DNA of 64,000 nucleotides from Rhyzopertha dominica (Eukaryota; Arthropoda; Insecta; Coleoptera; Bostrichidae): positions 248,001 to 312,000 of the forward strand of contig QCXZ01000003.1 in the NCBI GenBank assembly GCA_025024175.1. The letters are read 5' to 3'. The translations under genes and the position numbers were made by a program. Below, in pieces: positions 1 through 14,219 of the stretch. Numbering within the stretch: position 1 is the first letter of the stretch; each line of letters opens with the position of its first letter. The notes beneath the pieces were generated by a model. The model was given only the letters and a program-made list of their open reading frames with translations, was not told the origin of the DNA and did no database searches.

Positions 1-329
1 GAAATTAATATGGTAATAAACGTAGCAAACGGCAGTATATTTGGGAGCCATCTCCCCTCAGTTAATGGTGAGCCAACCAGGTTAGAAATTTTGCTAAGGC
101 TTGTACACTAAACGTTACATTATTAGATTTTAAAATAAGAAATCTACTTACTAAATACAAGCCTTCATGTGTTAGAATTAAATAATTTTTGTGGGAATTG
201 AAACCGAAAATCTACCAAACCCACCCTAAAAACCGCGTACCTCACTCAACATATTTATTTACCAACAGTAAGTATATATGTATCTAATGTATATCCAGGT
301 ATAAAGAGGAAGCGATAATACGAGCCTAA

Positions 330-600
330 CCCTCAAGTGGGGCACGCGACCCCCATGTGCATCACCTTTTGTTGAACTTTCACCACCTACAAAATCTGCA
401 GGAACCAGTTGGGTTGCTTCCACTCAGTCTCTGGGGACCAGCAGCCGCCGAAGACGACCTTTCGCTCGGCGTGGGGAGCATGCACTCATGCCGGCACACC
501 GGTTACGGAGGAGATGGTTTCAGTTGCTATAACGCGGGTGTTGTGGTGACATTTCAACAATTAAAGTGAGCGTGTGGCCCCGCAGCCAGGATGGTTTTTT
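330..600. other. GC-rich patch, unassigned
   Basis: A block clearly richer in G and C than its AT-rich surroundings. On the plus strand a reading frame of 70 codons is open from 357 to 569, but I recognise no family in it, and no splice sites or Kozak context make it convincing. It could be an exon of a gene lying to the left, a transposon remnant or a regulatory patch. Confidence 0.25.
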
Positions 601-3600
601 GAATGAAGAGGAAAATTGTGGATTGAAGCTGGGATAATCTGTTGATGCCGGTGAGTTCTTTTTCGGTAATAATGTTTGTCATCGGTCGTTATCTTTCACA
701 TGTTAACTCGATTAATCGTTGCAGTGCGGAGTAATTTTCCGTATCATCAAATTTTTCGCATACTTGCGTATGTACTGATTATTTTAATTACATAAAATAT
801 GTGCGATAGTTTTGTTTTGTACAAAGTTCGACCAAACAAACTGACGTCCTCTTAAAATTTGTTCAAAATATTCGTCTTTGTATAAAAAAATAATCAAAGA
901 CTGGTCCTACGGAAAGGAGTTTTTATAAAACGTTGGACCTTTTTTTGAGCGTAGGTAATCAGGATGAACAAACATACACAAACATAAAATAAAACAAAGT
1001 GACGTATTAAGTTAACAAGAAAGTTTATTGGAAATTGACACCATAATTGGCTACGACCTAAACAAAAATTGTTACTTTTTCACTTTACAGAGGTATGCGA
1101 TGTGATTTTCAAAATAGGAAAAAGATTACAAGCACTTATATCAGGAAATGCTACCTAAAGGAGTTACAGCCTCTTGGAGATAAAGACTCAACGATCTTTT
1201 TTATTGTTTGGGATAAATTTTTTGCAACGAATCGATTGATGCTGCTAAAATGTACCTGTACCTTAAATAGGAAGGAAAGCAGCATTGTATCTGTTTTCTA
1301 AGGCCTACGAAATTTTTTAACTTCAGATTAAGGTTGGTGTGCGCTTTATAAAACCCTCGTTTTTTCAAATACGTCCCTCTTTTAACTGCCCTGAGAAATG
1401 TATAGGTTTTTCAGTTAATCATAATATCCCTGTTTTAGTCGTTATCTTTTCTCTTGTTCATTTATAACCACCATTTAGTTAAATGCACCAAAGTGACCTG
1501 GGTTTACTTTAAAATGCTAGTGTTAAAAGCGACCGTAGGCAATTAGGCTATTGAAAACGATGAAAACTTCCATCAGAAGCGCGTGAATTTGTAGTGAATC
1601 TTAAGTTTTGCAAGTTTATAGTGTAAACATATGATATCGAATCTCTGTTTTTGAATTCCGGTTAGTCCGTTGTTAGCATCATCTCTTTTTACACAGCAGA
1701 ACTCTGGTTCAAGAAGGGACCATAAATCTACGTACCTTTATGTCGTTTAAGAGTATAATTTTAGGCAAATTATATCATTTTTTAAAATGTTAAAGTACAA
1801 AACAAAAAACTTTCTGTATTATCCTTCAATTTCCTCCCCATGTAGTTTTTGTTACTGAATTTACAAGTGCCTAAATTGTTTCAAGGTTTAAGTAACTTTT
1901 AACTTGGGAATATGATTGGTGTAAGGCTTAGGTAAATCTCGTATAAAAGTGACGGAAGAAACTTCTTCTTAAGATGCAGAGCAAGAAAAGTTGGTATAAT
2001 TTTTTTTAAATCTAACCAAAATAACTGAAGTAAGTCAAACGACTCTAGTTCCCTTAGCAACCTAATTAATCGCGTTCCGAGATCTTTAAATTTACAAGGA
2101 AATATTAACAATTTTGTCACAACTAATGGATACAACTGTAACAGCTCTGATATGGGCGTTTCAATAAACGATCGTGAATGGAGCTCAACTGGAAGGCATC
2201 TCGTGGGCTTTCCGAACTCATATTGCAAGTCTGAGAACTACACAGAATGTGCATTGTGCTTTCAGTATTGTAAGCGTTGTAGAGTGATTGTTAGATTATT
2301 ACAGTATTTTAATAAAGAAGTATTTTGAATAGATGCTCTAGGCAGCTGATGAGATGATAAGTTGTGGAATAGCCGGTTGAGAAATTAATTGTTTGTCATC
2401 TTCTGTAACTGCGAACCATTATTTTCAAACAACGTTTTTTTTTAACAATCATTTATAAAGAGCACAACCTGCGATTTATACAAAGAAATCATAACAGAAA
2501 CTGTGGTGGTTGCCTGGCAGTACTAGATAAATAAAATAAAAGAATAAATAATATAAAATATTCTCAAACTGCTACAACTTTCTGTTAGACCGGAAGTAGT
2601 CGGTAGCTTCCTTATTGTAAATGAAACACCCTACATTTTTCATATCCTTGGATTCTACGATTAATTTAAGGGTGAGTTTATTCAATGTCATCTATATCTA
2701 AAATCATATAAATAATATTTGAGTTTTAGAAAGAGCTATATTAATTAACAATTTATCAGTACCTTCCTTCGTAATTTTTTCGTTATATTATATAGCATGG
2801 TCATAATAAATGTTCACTACATTTGGTCGATTTTGAATTCTTATCTCAAATAGAATCATATAAAGATTTTCTATTGCAGTGACCTATATTTTAATTCTGC
2901 CGTGGAAACAATGAAAATTATTTTAATAAAATCTCTGATTCTGGCACAGCTGTCTTAATTGGGATTTTCTAACGACCATTTCTTAATTTACTCTTAATTC
3001 ATGCCGTGTGTAACAGAATAGCTATAGAAGATAGGTTATTCGTAATAAATATATTTTCAATTTGCGTTAAAAAAAGGTTTGAGAGAACCTATAAAACGTC
3101 AAGTTTCACTGTAAGGCTTGGTATATGTATCAACTTAAATATATAACAAGCCTGGATTTTATCCTCCTGTTGCATGTGATGACTTTGAAGACGACAGATG
3201 ATAAAAAGACATTCAAGCGTTGAGCGATTAAACACGTGATCACAGACTTTTTGTCGTGTAGCGTGACATTTCTTTAACGAAATGGCCTTTATTACAAACC
3301 GCGACAATTGCACCGCATTTCAAGTTATAAGGCAATGTAAAGGATGTAGCAAATTAAGATAAACAGCCGGTTTTGTCTTTACACGCAGGAAATTTAATAT
3401 ACAATTACTTACACCTAATTCTCGGGTTTTTATCAAATTACGTGGAACGGTATGCCTCAAATTTTCCCAATTGTGCAAGTTTCTTGTTCTAGTACACCAT
3501 TGTCACTGATTGCTAGGTGGCAATTTCCTGATTTTCTCACGGAATTAACGCCTACAACCTTTCATTTCAATTAATAATAAACTGATCGATTCTTCTCTTG

Positions 3601-6600
3601 TAAAAACAAGCACGCGTAAGAAAATTTATTCAAATAAAGCAGTAGTACTGGGTGTTGTTATTTTTACGTCAGTCACTACATTCATAAGAATGTGGTAGAA
3701 AAAATCAATTCAGGAAGACAGTTTTTAATTCTGTATAATTTGGATGAGGAATCTGCCAATAAGCAGTTAAAAATAACATCTCGAGTCATTCAATAACCAA
3801 ATGTAATGTGTAATAAATTTTGATGTACCATAACTTACTGGTTAACCTATTTGTAATTACTATAATCTAAAGAATTTCTCCGAATAATTTCTATTAGTCA
3901 CCACATATATTTGGGATAACGATTTTTTTTAAACGTAGGTTTTCTATACTTCTGGTTCAACTACAGTTTTTTATTACTTTCGTTTTGCTAGTACTACCAC
4001 AATGCTGTCTACATTTTTATAACTTTTTCACAAAACGGTGGTGTATCCAGAAAATTTTTCTAGAAGGGTTAAGGCAGGAGCCAATATGTTTTTCAAGCTA
4101 TCGTCACACAAAATATTACTTCTACAAAGACATAAATCAAACCACAATCGCATTTTAAATATATAATAATTATGTATTTTTACATACCAACCAATTTCAG
4201 AGTATGCGACAAGTCATTGTTTAAAAGAAAATGTATTATGTGTAAGACGAAATAATCCATCTACTTAATTGTACTTTCTCATATTGATTCCAAGATTTTC
4301 AAAACCTGGGTATTATTTACTGCAAATATCAGTCTTGTGATGCGTTTACTATAATTACGTCTAAGTAGTAGCAGGAATAATGTAGCAAAGAATGAAGTAT
4401 TCTGGAAGGGGAAATTGCCTTTTTTACCCGCACTGACTACGCCGTTGTCCTAAAGGGCCAATATCAATAAAATGAAATTATACACATTTAAAACATCTGT
4501 CAGGGACTGCACTAACAGAGGCATAAGAGGTTGCATAAATTAAAGCAAAGTAATCAGCGAACAACAGAAAAGAATAAAGTCACAGTACGGTCTGCATACA
4601 AATATGATTAATCACAAAAGAATCGCAGTTGAAGAGTTTTTTAAACGTGACAGATAATATATGCTTGACGTGATGTTTACGCACTTTTACGGAAATCTTG
4701 ATAAACCGCGATTTGAGCAGCTAAAGTGCAGTTTGATCAATTTTCCGTTAATCTTAGGTAAATATTTATTAAATTACGTTTGCTTATTTACATAATGACT
4801 GACAGAGTTCGTATACCTGAATATTTATTAACTGCGGAATGCTTACTGAGCAATTCCATTCTGAAATCTAACTTCCTTTCTTTTCTAAAATGATTTGCTG
4901 TTATTGTAGTTTACTTTTTCTTCAAAACTGTCTTGCAATGATTTCTCTGTGGTATTACGTGATACCTGCTAACTAAAAAGTTTCTGCTATCTACTTTACT
5001 TTTGTAATTTTTGATGTGTTGGTCGCGTTCTTTATTGAATCAGGATTTGTGTGTTCTTGTTCCACCGTTTCATGTTCCCTTCATTGTCTAACTTAACTTT
5101 TAGTAAATACCACCATTGTGAAAATTATACTTGGCATAATAATGTGACGTCCCGCATAATTCATAGCAATTTTAATGGTAGGTGTAACACTGGTAAATTC
5201 GAACACCAATTAATCGTTCCTATATCCTGCGTTATATCTGCAACGCAATCTACACTTTGGATCGTTAGCCGTACTTCCTACATCTGCACAAGACCAGACG
5301 AAATGTAACGGTAAATTTCCTCTATTGTTTCAGCAAACCAAATCTGCAACCACCGTTTCGCTTTGCGTTTCCTCCGAAATTAGTTTAATTGTGCATCCTT
5401 AACCGTAAAATCCTCTGCTTTTTGATACAGCATACGCATACTTTGCTTTATAAGGCTTGTCCAAAATAATACCCATCGCGCCATTACCTACTTGGTGACA
5501 TGTTGAAGGAGCTCAATTTTTTAGATGCGTCTTGCCGAAACTAACGAGCGCGCGCTGTGTGCCAGGAACTGAATTTAGACTAAGAAATGCTTCGTAAACA
5601 GCAGTTTTTAGGTGTAATTTTCCTAATTATTAACTTGATGAAATGCATGAGGGTTGACGTGTACTTACCGTTAAAGCTTTTCGTGTTTTTACATTATTTT
5701 TTGCTTTTATTTATAGCGTAATCGTATGTGTTGCACTATGTATCAATGATTATACTAAATTAAATAATTAGGCATTGCTTAAATAGGAATTCTATCACAT
5801 TAAGCAATGCAATGACCTTGTTGGGAAGAATTGCACCTATCTAGAGACCAATCAAACAACAATTTTGTGCATAACTAAAATTATTTCAAATTATGTTTCC
5901 TATTGCTAGATCGTGATCCAAATAAGGTCAAAACAGAAGTTATACAAGAAAGTAAAACTAAAGAAGTATTACCAATGTGTGAGATGTGAGATGGCAAGGT
6001 TCTGCAACTGCAACGATGTCTACTAATTATTTACTCATCAAACTGTCAACCCTACGTCGGAGTAAGTACGAATAGAGGAATTTCAAAATGGAATGCACGG
6101 TTGTTACTTTAACTCACTTTTAAAATTTTCTGTTGGGATTTTTATAAATTAAATATATAAGTATAACAAAAACATAATCACCTATACAATACACCGTTTA
6201 AATATTGCTATCAGTTTAAGTTATTGCCTTATTCATTTTATATACGTAATCCAACATGTTGTTTTATTATTTAGGTCTTAACGTTTTAATGCTAGATTGC
6301 ACTACAAGATCAATTAACCATATAGAAAAATTTTACAGCTACTCACTATTGTTAGTCTGGTACTAACTGCAAGTAATCTAGCTTGGTAGAGTTGGTAATT
6401 GGAAAATATGATTGGTATCTGCGAAGTATTATAATACCAACAACACCTTTTATATTTTTGCAAAAGCATAAGTTAAGTTTGCTATCTTAAAATGTCAGTA
6501 AAAAAGTTAAGAGTTACAAACACTCATGATCTTCGATTTTCAGAAATCTTTTGATTTCCATTGTGATAAACATATCACGATGTATTAAAAAGGAAGTACC

Positions 6601-7740
6601 TAAATAGAAGATATGCAAAAATTGTGTGCAATACATTCAAAGTGTTACTATTTGCGGTAGCGTTGTTCAGTGTTACCCGGAAAATTTTTAAATTTAAGAA
6701 TCTGAATCATCTTATAAAGATTGATGATACTAATCCATGGTAACATAAGATTTGGTAGAAATAGAAACTTTTAATAGGTTAAGAGGCAATAAACGAGCCT
6801 AAATTATATATAAAAATATAGTTCCCCTTAAAATTCAATTTATTTATTTACTGATGACGAAATTTCCTAACAAACTTTTTATTCTAGATACAATTACCTT
6901 GAACAGAAATGCAAAGTTAGCATATTGTAGCTTCTTCTCAACTTTATATTTAAATAGAACCTTAAAAAGCTGATATATTTCTGATATAACCTTTACATTT
7001 CTGTAAAAAATAAGTAAGTAAGTGTCGTTATTGTACTTGTGCATCTAGATTTCTATTTCACAGTATCAGTTACTACCAATAAGTTGAGACCTTGCATAAT
7101 AGATAAAGTTCAACTGGTGTTTTACTGTGCGATATATCAGAGCTGTTAACGAATTATCAATCAATTGACGACAGATGTGTGACGCAATACCCAACTCATG
7201 CTAAAATCTTTACGGAGAGGTTTTAAAATTATGCAATTTTATCGGCTATAAAAATTGGGACCACTTAATAACACTATAACACCATTAGTAGACTACGTCG
7301 TTATTACTTCGTATTATTACTCGTACGCAGTAGGTATTTATTCTAAATATACTTTGAAGTAAGGTAAAAATAAATAACAAATAGTAGTCATAGGTACGTA
7401 TTGATCCAACATTTCTAATTTTGGGATGAGAATTTTCACAATTTTAAAAATAGCGCGAATAACAAATTAGTATAGTCATTGAACATTTTATTTGATGTAA
7501 TTACTTTAAGATTTAACATTATTTTTAAAACGGCTTCTTGCAATTGCATAGTCGTGTAACGTCATTTATATAAACTTAAATGTACGCTTATATAGGCGTG
7601 TTATCATTACCACATGGTTAATAACAATAAAATAAAAAATAAACGTATTTCTACACAGTTTTTAAAGTTATCGAAAGATACGTCAGTAGATTTTTTGTCA
7701 TTAACAACTGTGCCATTACTAAATAAGGTGATTTTGAAAA
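601..7740. other. Gene-poor AT-rich DNA
   Basis: I see no supportable gene here. Open frames are short and show no recognisable family; the longest, minus strand 1899-2228 at 109 codons, is rich in Leu, Phe and Ile as expected of chance frames in AT-rich DNA. The one clear local structure is a small perfect hairpin at 5772-5810, listed separately. Confidence 0.5.
5772..5810. repeat. Perfect 11-bp inverted repeat (hairpin)
   Basis: GCATTGCTTAA at 5772-5782 is matched exactly by TTAAGCAATGC at 5800-5810, with a 17-base loop. It sits in gene-poor DNA and no function can be assigned. It could be a fragment of a small transposon or a chance palindrome. Confidence 0.5.
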
Positions 7741-7741
7741 T

Positions 7742-8014
7742 TTATACACAGTATAATTTTAAAATTGTTATAAATGGTGTTTTACGTATGGTTCCAAAAA
7801 ATCTTTGAAATATCATGTCCACCGTAGTTGCTGATCTAAGTTTATACACCTTTTCTTTGCCAAATCCACAAAAAAAGAAATCAATTGGAGTAAAGTCGGT
7901 AAAACGAGCAGGGTAACTGATTGTTGTAACCATTGTCGAACTAGTCGATGATAATGCATAAGAGTCTTCCAACCTGCTGCAGTCACATGATTCTTCACGT
8001 AAGCAAATACACAT
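7742..8014 (-). pseudogene. Mariner-like transposase C-terminal remnant
   Basis: On the minus strand a frame reads PARFTDFTPIDFFFCGFGK, a decayed version of the P-R-S-P-D-L-T-P-L-D-F-F-L-W-G block that carries the third catalytic acidic residue of mariner/Tc3-like transposases. An overlapping frame (7813-7998) carries HYHRLVRQWLQQ, which fits the stretch just before it, so a frameshift separates the two pieces. No start, N-terminal DNA-binding domain or terminal repeats were found. This is a short dead fragment. Confidence 0.6.
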
Positions 8015-11000
8015 TTTCCATCAAAAGTGGGAGATCATTTAAAAAGAATTCAAAATATCATTAAAAAAGAACGAACCGATCACAATAGTTCCAAAGATTC
8101 CGTCCCAAATATTCGATGACCTATTTTGATGAGAGTTTGCAGTCGCAAGTATTTCTCAAATGTTCTGCAAAAACAAAGTTATATTCTAAAAACGAAGAAA
8201 AAGGGTTTACTTCTACTGGTAAGTTATAGCAAATGCTTCCTACACACAATATTGGTAAATATTTTCAGTTCTCTAGGGCATTAATTTACAATCATTTTGT
8301 TTATAGGTATTAAGGGAGCTTTTCTAATTACATCGCTGTTTCGCATATCTGGGCTTCTAACTACGAAATTTAAGCAAACTATGTGATGAAATATAATAAT
8401 CTTGCTGTAATAAGTGTTTCTAAAAACAATGGATGGACTTCTCTTGACTTTTACCACGTTTTCTCTCACACGGCCATCGTCTATGGCAATGAAAATGAAG
8501 ACATAAACACAATCGACTACAACACACGTCATATGTATACCTCATTATATTCCGACAAAGAACAAATTAAACAACGTGTGTTTGCTTTCGATTAAAGGTA
8601 CTAAAAAAGAAAATGTGTTTGGCCAGTAAAATTATCGTCTAGGTACGCATCAATAAACGTGAATACACGAAGAACTGGTATGAAAATTGAAGCGTGGTAA
8701 ATAAAAATGATGACGAACATGTCACGTTCGACAAAATAAGGAGGTGGCGATATTGTTCAATGTAAGGTGCATAACCTTGCGTAGCTGATTCATACTAATC
8801 TATTATTGCGACCAACTACCAATAACCGCAGCTTAACATACAAAGCGTGAATGTGGTGATACCTGATTACGCGTACGAATTAAACGTCACCTGCTAATTT
8901 GAATTGGAAGCCATCTGCGGTCACTTAAATGCTATAATGATTACTCGTATTTATTAGGCACGATTTATATCTTTTGTAGCTATTATACTCATTTAAAACG
9001 CTCATTTGTAATAAGTTTAATAACACACTGATTTAGGTGGCCGCCATTGTTGTATCCATTAAGAGATTTCAACCATATTTTGCGTATGACTGGGGTTCCT
9101 CTGTTTGGAAAAAATTTCATTTAATAAATGAGAGAACCAAAATTCATACTGCCTACAATTGGCAAATTATTAGATCAGAAGAAATATGGTTAAACAACGA
9201 CTTAAAACTAAGGCTAAAAGACTTCGACATTACAGAGAGTCTGATAAGCCAATCTTAGTTTTAAAAAAATCGAAAATTTACCAGTGGTACCAAAAGCTTT
9301 AGAGATTCCCCAAACAAGGAGTCTATTGGAGAATTTTGGACAGGTACTTGATCACAAAATAACAAATACAACTTGAAAAATGAATTACAGCGATTTAGGA
9401 AATATTACCTACATATTGTAGCTGAAATAAAACATTGCAATATAATTACTAAGGCTGTGGCCCAGACTCACAAATGGAAATGGTGAAATTCTGGATAATA
9501 AATACCTTGCAAGATACTTAAGCCACTTCTTCAGGAACCCACAAACGTTTCCCTTAAGGTATAACTTATTTACCTCCAGAGAAAAGTAGTACCCATGATT
9601 CATCAAAATATCGACCAATTACTAGTCCATTATGGTTGTTCCTAGTCCTTGATACATTCCCATATCTTCTAAATGGAACTGGCCAGGATTTCATTATTAA
9701 ATAAAAACTACATATAAATTATTCTTATGTTGGCTTCTTGAAAAGCAGTAAATAAGAAAAAAATTGAATATCCAGGAAATAAGAAACAGAAATCTTTTTT
9801 TCACAATCAAAACCATTTTCGGATGTTGACATGGGTTAGTTGGTTTTGATTTTGAAACCATTACCATGCTAAGAGGTTTCGTAAAAGAATAATTTGCCGA
9901 ATACATATAATAAATAACTAATCAGCCAAAACAAAAAAATACAACGCCCAAGTTTCACGAAACGGTTTCATCTCGGGTTAGAACCCTTATAACTACTGAA
10001 AGGCGTTGTTTCGTAGTCAAATGTCACCTTTAAATTTGAACAGCACGTTTGTAAATGTAATGTAATTGAATTAACACTTTAAGCCATCGCAATTGTAATT
10101 TAAAACAATATCTGACATGTGCATCCAAAACCTGGAATATATTTTTGCTTGCAGTCCCAGACAACAAGGCTAAGATTCCAGAGGTTTCCGACATACCACA
10201 ATATGTGTTCTATAAAGCGATTATATCTGTAACTTACTATAGATAACAATCGCACGGGTCGTTTTGTTATGTAAGTTATTCGTAGTTACGCTAATTGGAA
10301 CACGTCAATTTACATTCTCTAATTATAGGTAGCTATTGCATTTATTAATTATCAACTTAATTAACGTGTCCAAAAATTTCACCACTTGTAAGAACATAAA
10401 TACGACAGCGCTCGTATTCAATATTTTATGTTACTTTCAGCCCCTGAATATGTATATCATTGACATAAGTAAACTGTAGTGGACTTGTGCACGTGGAGGC
10501 TAAACTTTCTTCATTAATAATGAAACAGCAAGTGCAGCAGATAACTGATTGAGTGCTGTAATTAACTGCTGGAGCAAAGTTAGATAACATGAAAGGAACA
10601 TTTATATTTATGCAATAAATGAAAGGAAGAATAATTAATTCATAACATACATGTTATTTTAATAAAACTACATTACAAAAAAGAGTCTCCAATACCTAAG
10701 CCACCATGTATTTACAAGAGATTTGGGAATTATTTATAAGAAAGTAGTTTTGTGTCTGCCACAATTTTTTTCGAATTATGTTATTAAAGATAATTTTTTT
10801 AAGAGCTCTAAGAAATATATGTAGAAATTTCAAATCAAATCAAATCATTACGGTTTGTTACAGTTTACTTTAACATAGTTCTATTACTTTCAGATACACT
10901 ATGTTAAATATATTCGTTTACATTTCTAGCTCTCGGAACTAGTTAATTTTGTTGTAAGAAACATTGTTTTGAACACTAGATGAACATGGTGTAATTGGTA

Positions 11001-12230
11001 TTTCGGCAATCACTTGAGTAATTAGCAAATGTGCTACATTTTGGGGAAAGCAATTCTACTATAAATGTTTACTGCAATTAGAATTCATCGACGTATTTTT
11101 AAACGCATCGTAACCTACATAGCTTCTTTTAACCAATTCAGATTACGAAATTGCTTTCAATTACACTTACATTTTATAATCGGTTATTTGGAAAGGAGTA
11201 AAAAGAAACTAACTTTTACAATCGAAAAAAAATGTTTTAATGGAAAAAATAAAGTGTGCCCAGTTATATAGATTTTTTTGTATGATATTTATAGTAAAGA
11301 AATTTCTAGCTACACAGTCAAACAAAAATATTAAATGTTCCATGCACAAAAATATTTTTATTGCTTTATTTGTGCCCTTCCCCAAACTTATTTTGTAAAC
11401 ACTTTCTGTATGCGACATAAATTGATTTGTAAAAAATGTTTTACGCTTCATTTATTATGTTTATAAAAAAATGTGCTCGACTTATTATTTATATCTGAAT
11501 TAGCTTCCATAAATAACGAATGCGTAATTTTGAGATTCAAACAGCTAAAATTCCTAGAAAGCACTTTCTGGTAGCAAAAAGTTTATAGTCAGGTAGCCCC
11601 CGTCTCATTTTTTCCAAATCTGTACGTTTGTTTTTATAACGGTTGTCTTCTGATTATTTCCAACATCGTATCGACAGTGTTTACTTTTTCAGACACCTAA
11701 TTACTTTAAAACTTCTTGTATTGAAAATTGATCTTTGATAGGATAACGAAGTGAGCTCGTCTTTATAACTTCTAGGATTTGGTCATTTTATAATTATGTA
11801 CCTGCAAAAAATATTTTTATAAAAAATGTTCCATTATTAGGTGCTTGACAAACATTTCATAATGAATACCAGACATGTGGTCTAGCATCTGTCGAATAGG
11901 TATCAAGGTTGCAATAGACGTTGGTAGTCATTGTCCGGCTGCCGATCTTAGCAACTGACAAAACGACCTTTTAAGGTACAGGTAAGCAACTGGCCGGTCC
12001 AACTGGAACTTTATGTAATGGCCTCATTGTCTTTAAGCGGATCCGCTTGGTCATCCCGATTCGCGAACATGCACACACCATTTTTTTTATTCCCAAAACC
12101 TTGAAATCTATTGATTCTTTGCCAGTAGAAATCGCCGTTACAGTTCATATGAAATCTTGCATCATCGGCAGCTAACCAAAAGTTTTACAATATTAATAAA
12201 TATATTTGATAAGATAGTTCCTAAATGTTA
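8015..12230. other. Gene-poor AT-rich DNA
   Basis: No gene supported. Open frames are short and unrecognised. Around 9940-10015 there is a weak inverted pair (ACAACGCC and GGCGTTGT about 60 bases apart) that resembles an edge of an old repeat but cannot be classified. Confidence 0.4.
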
Positions 12231-12371
12231 CTATACAGGGTGATTTTTTGAAAACTTCACACCTTAAATAACTTTATATAGAGGAAAAATTTAAAATTTT
12301 GCAAAAGCAGGTAAACTTTTGTTTGCAGGGGGACAACTTTTGAGATAAGTTTTTAATGGATAGCACTTACC

Positions 12372-12506
12372 CTCTTAGCGGGGTAGATACCCCTTCAAAA
12401 ATTTTAAATGAAACTACCCATCTTACGATACATCATTTAAGCTTATTACACAAGGAGTCTTGCCATGTAATTAGTTTTACTATTTTTTACCCATTGACGG
12501 GGTAGT
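12372..12506 (+). repeat. Left inner inverted-repeat arm of the transposon
   Basis: Pairs with 14220-14363 in inverted orientation at roughly 80-85% identity by eye. Divergence between the arms shows the insertion is old. Confidence 0.7.
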
Positions 12507-12808
12507 GGGTCAAAAAGTGCATCGTAGCAAGTGGCAAAATTTATTGTCTTCCAGTTACAATAAAAATTGTCCTTACTTAAGCCTAAAAAAACTTGTTAAA
12601 AATAATTGTTACACCTAAGCAAAATGCCAAAAATACTTAAAATTTTCTTTCGACATTACTTGATATTGCAACTCGACAGTTTATACTGAATTGGCTAAAT
12701 AATTATCTACTTTGTGTTTCCAATTTTTGTTTCAACTTTTTGGCTACTTCTTTGGCACGACCATCTTTTTGTTCACATTCCTTTTTATAAATCGCGTGAA
12801 ATTTTAAA

Positions 12809-13911
12809 GTGAGAGTCCAAGTGATAATGGTTTATTCAACTGCCGGAAGGCTAGAAATAATTTTTATTTACGGTGCTGAGCATAGCTGTGCTCGTGCGTC
12901 AGCAAGGGTGTTTAACGAACGGCACCCCGATAAAAATGTTGACGCTAGGTACATTCTCGATCTCGTGCAGAAATTTCAAGACACTGGATCTGTAGTAAAC
13001 AAAAAAGGGCAGGGAATAGAGTCGTTGATGAAATGGCCCAACTTGAAGTACTTGGTCATTTTGCAATGGATCCAACTAGCTCTTTGCGTAACATTTCTAC
13101 AGCCACTGGACTTTCTTATTCATCTGTAAAGGAAAGTTACAAAACTGCACAAATTCCATCCCTATAAGATGAAAACTCTCCAGGAACTCGGCGAAGATGA
13201 CTTCGATAGAAGACTGCAATTTTGCGAAATTATGACAGAAAAGATTATAGTAAATCCAAATCTAATAAAAAATATCTGCTTCAGTGATGAATGCACATTT
13301 TTTTTGAACGGGTCTGTAAATAAACATAACGTCAGGTACTGGAGTGACGAAGATCCTTATATTTTTCGAGAAGGTGATACACAAGTTCCTCAGAAGCTGA
13401 ACGTCTGGGCTGCAATACTTGGCAACGCAATTGTAGGTCCAATTTTCATTGATGGGACGATAAATGGGGGAATGTATTTAGAATTACTTGATAACGTTAT
13501 TGATCCTTTAATCACAGAGCAATTAGAAAACCAACGTGACCCTGAAGGAAATCCAATGTTGGATGAATACGAATTGTTTTACCAACATATAGAGCCCCAC
13601 CGCATTACGCCATTAATGTGCGAAATTGGTTAAATCATAGATTTCCTCTTCACTGGATTGGTAGGCGTGGAACAATTGAATGCCCGCCACGATCACCCGA
13701 TTTGACTGCTTTACATTTCTTTCTATGGGATCATTTAAAATCTGTGGTTTAAAAAACACAACCTACTAGCCTGGACGATCTGCGAGAAAGAATTATTAAC
13801 GAGTGCAGGAGGATTCCACCTGAAACTTTCCGAAAAGTGCAGCAGGAGTTCCAGAACCGTCTGTATTATTGCATGGAAAGAGGTGGTGCACATTTTGAGA
13901 ATCTATTGTAA
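12809..13911 (+). pseudogene. Mariner-like transposase, frameshifted and catalytically dead
   Basis: An N-terminal helix-turn-helix domain of the type common in insect mariner-like transposases is readable (YTAGRL-like opening, then CARASARVFNERHPD at about 12888-12935). The catalytic domain follows from 13169: FSDECTFFLNG keeps the first acidic residue, and NVWAAILGN is the expected next block. The second motif, normally QQDGAPPHY, reads YQHIEPHR, and the third, normally SPDLTPLDFFLWG, reads SPDLTALHFFLWD, so both remaining catalytic acids are lost. A frameshift near 13125, stops near 13129 and 13750, and at least two further frame changes break the gene. The last recognisable block ends at a TAA at 13909-13911. 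Confidence 0.75.
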
Positions 13912-14219
13912 GGTTTGAATTTCTATGGTTTTGTTCACACTGTTGTTGGAGTTACAAATAAATAATTTTTCTTTTTCGTGGACATGGACTTTCTAAAAAA
14001 TTACATGATAAATACTTTAATGTTAATAATAATGTTAAAAGAAAATTTTCAGTATTCTGCGAGTTTTTTTAAGTGTCATATTTTTTACAAGTTGTTTGTT
14101 TAAATTTTGGGTTCTCGTAAAGACAAATTTTATTTCCGCTCTAAAATAAAATACAATTTGTTGAAAAGAGTCCAAAATATTCAATTTAATAAGCAACCTG
14201 TTTCGTAGGCACTATTAAT

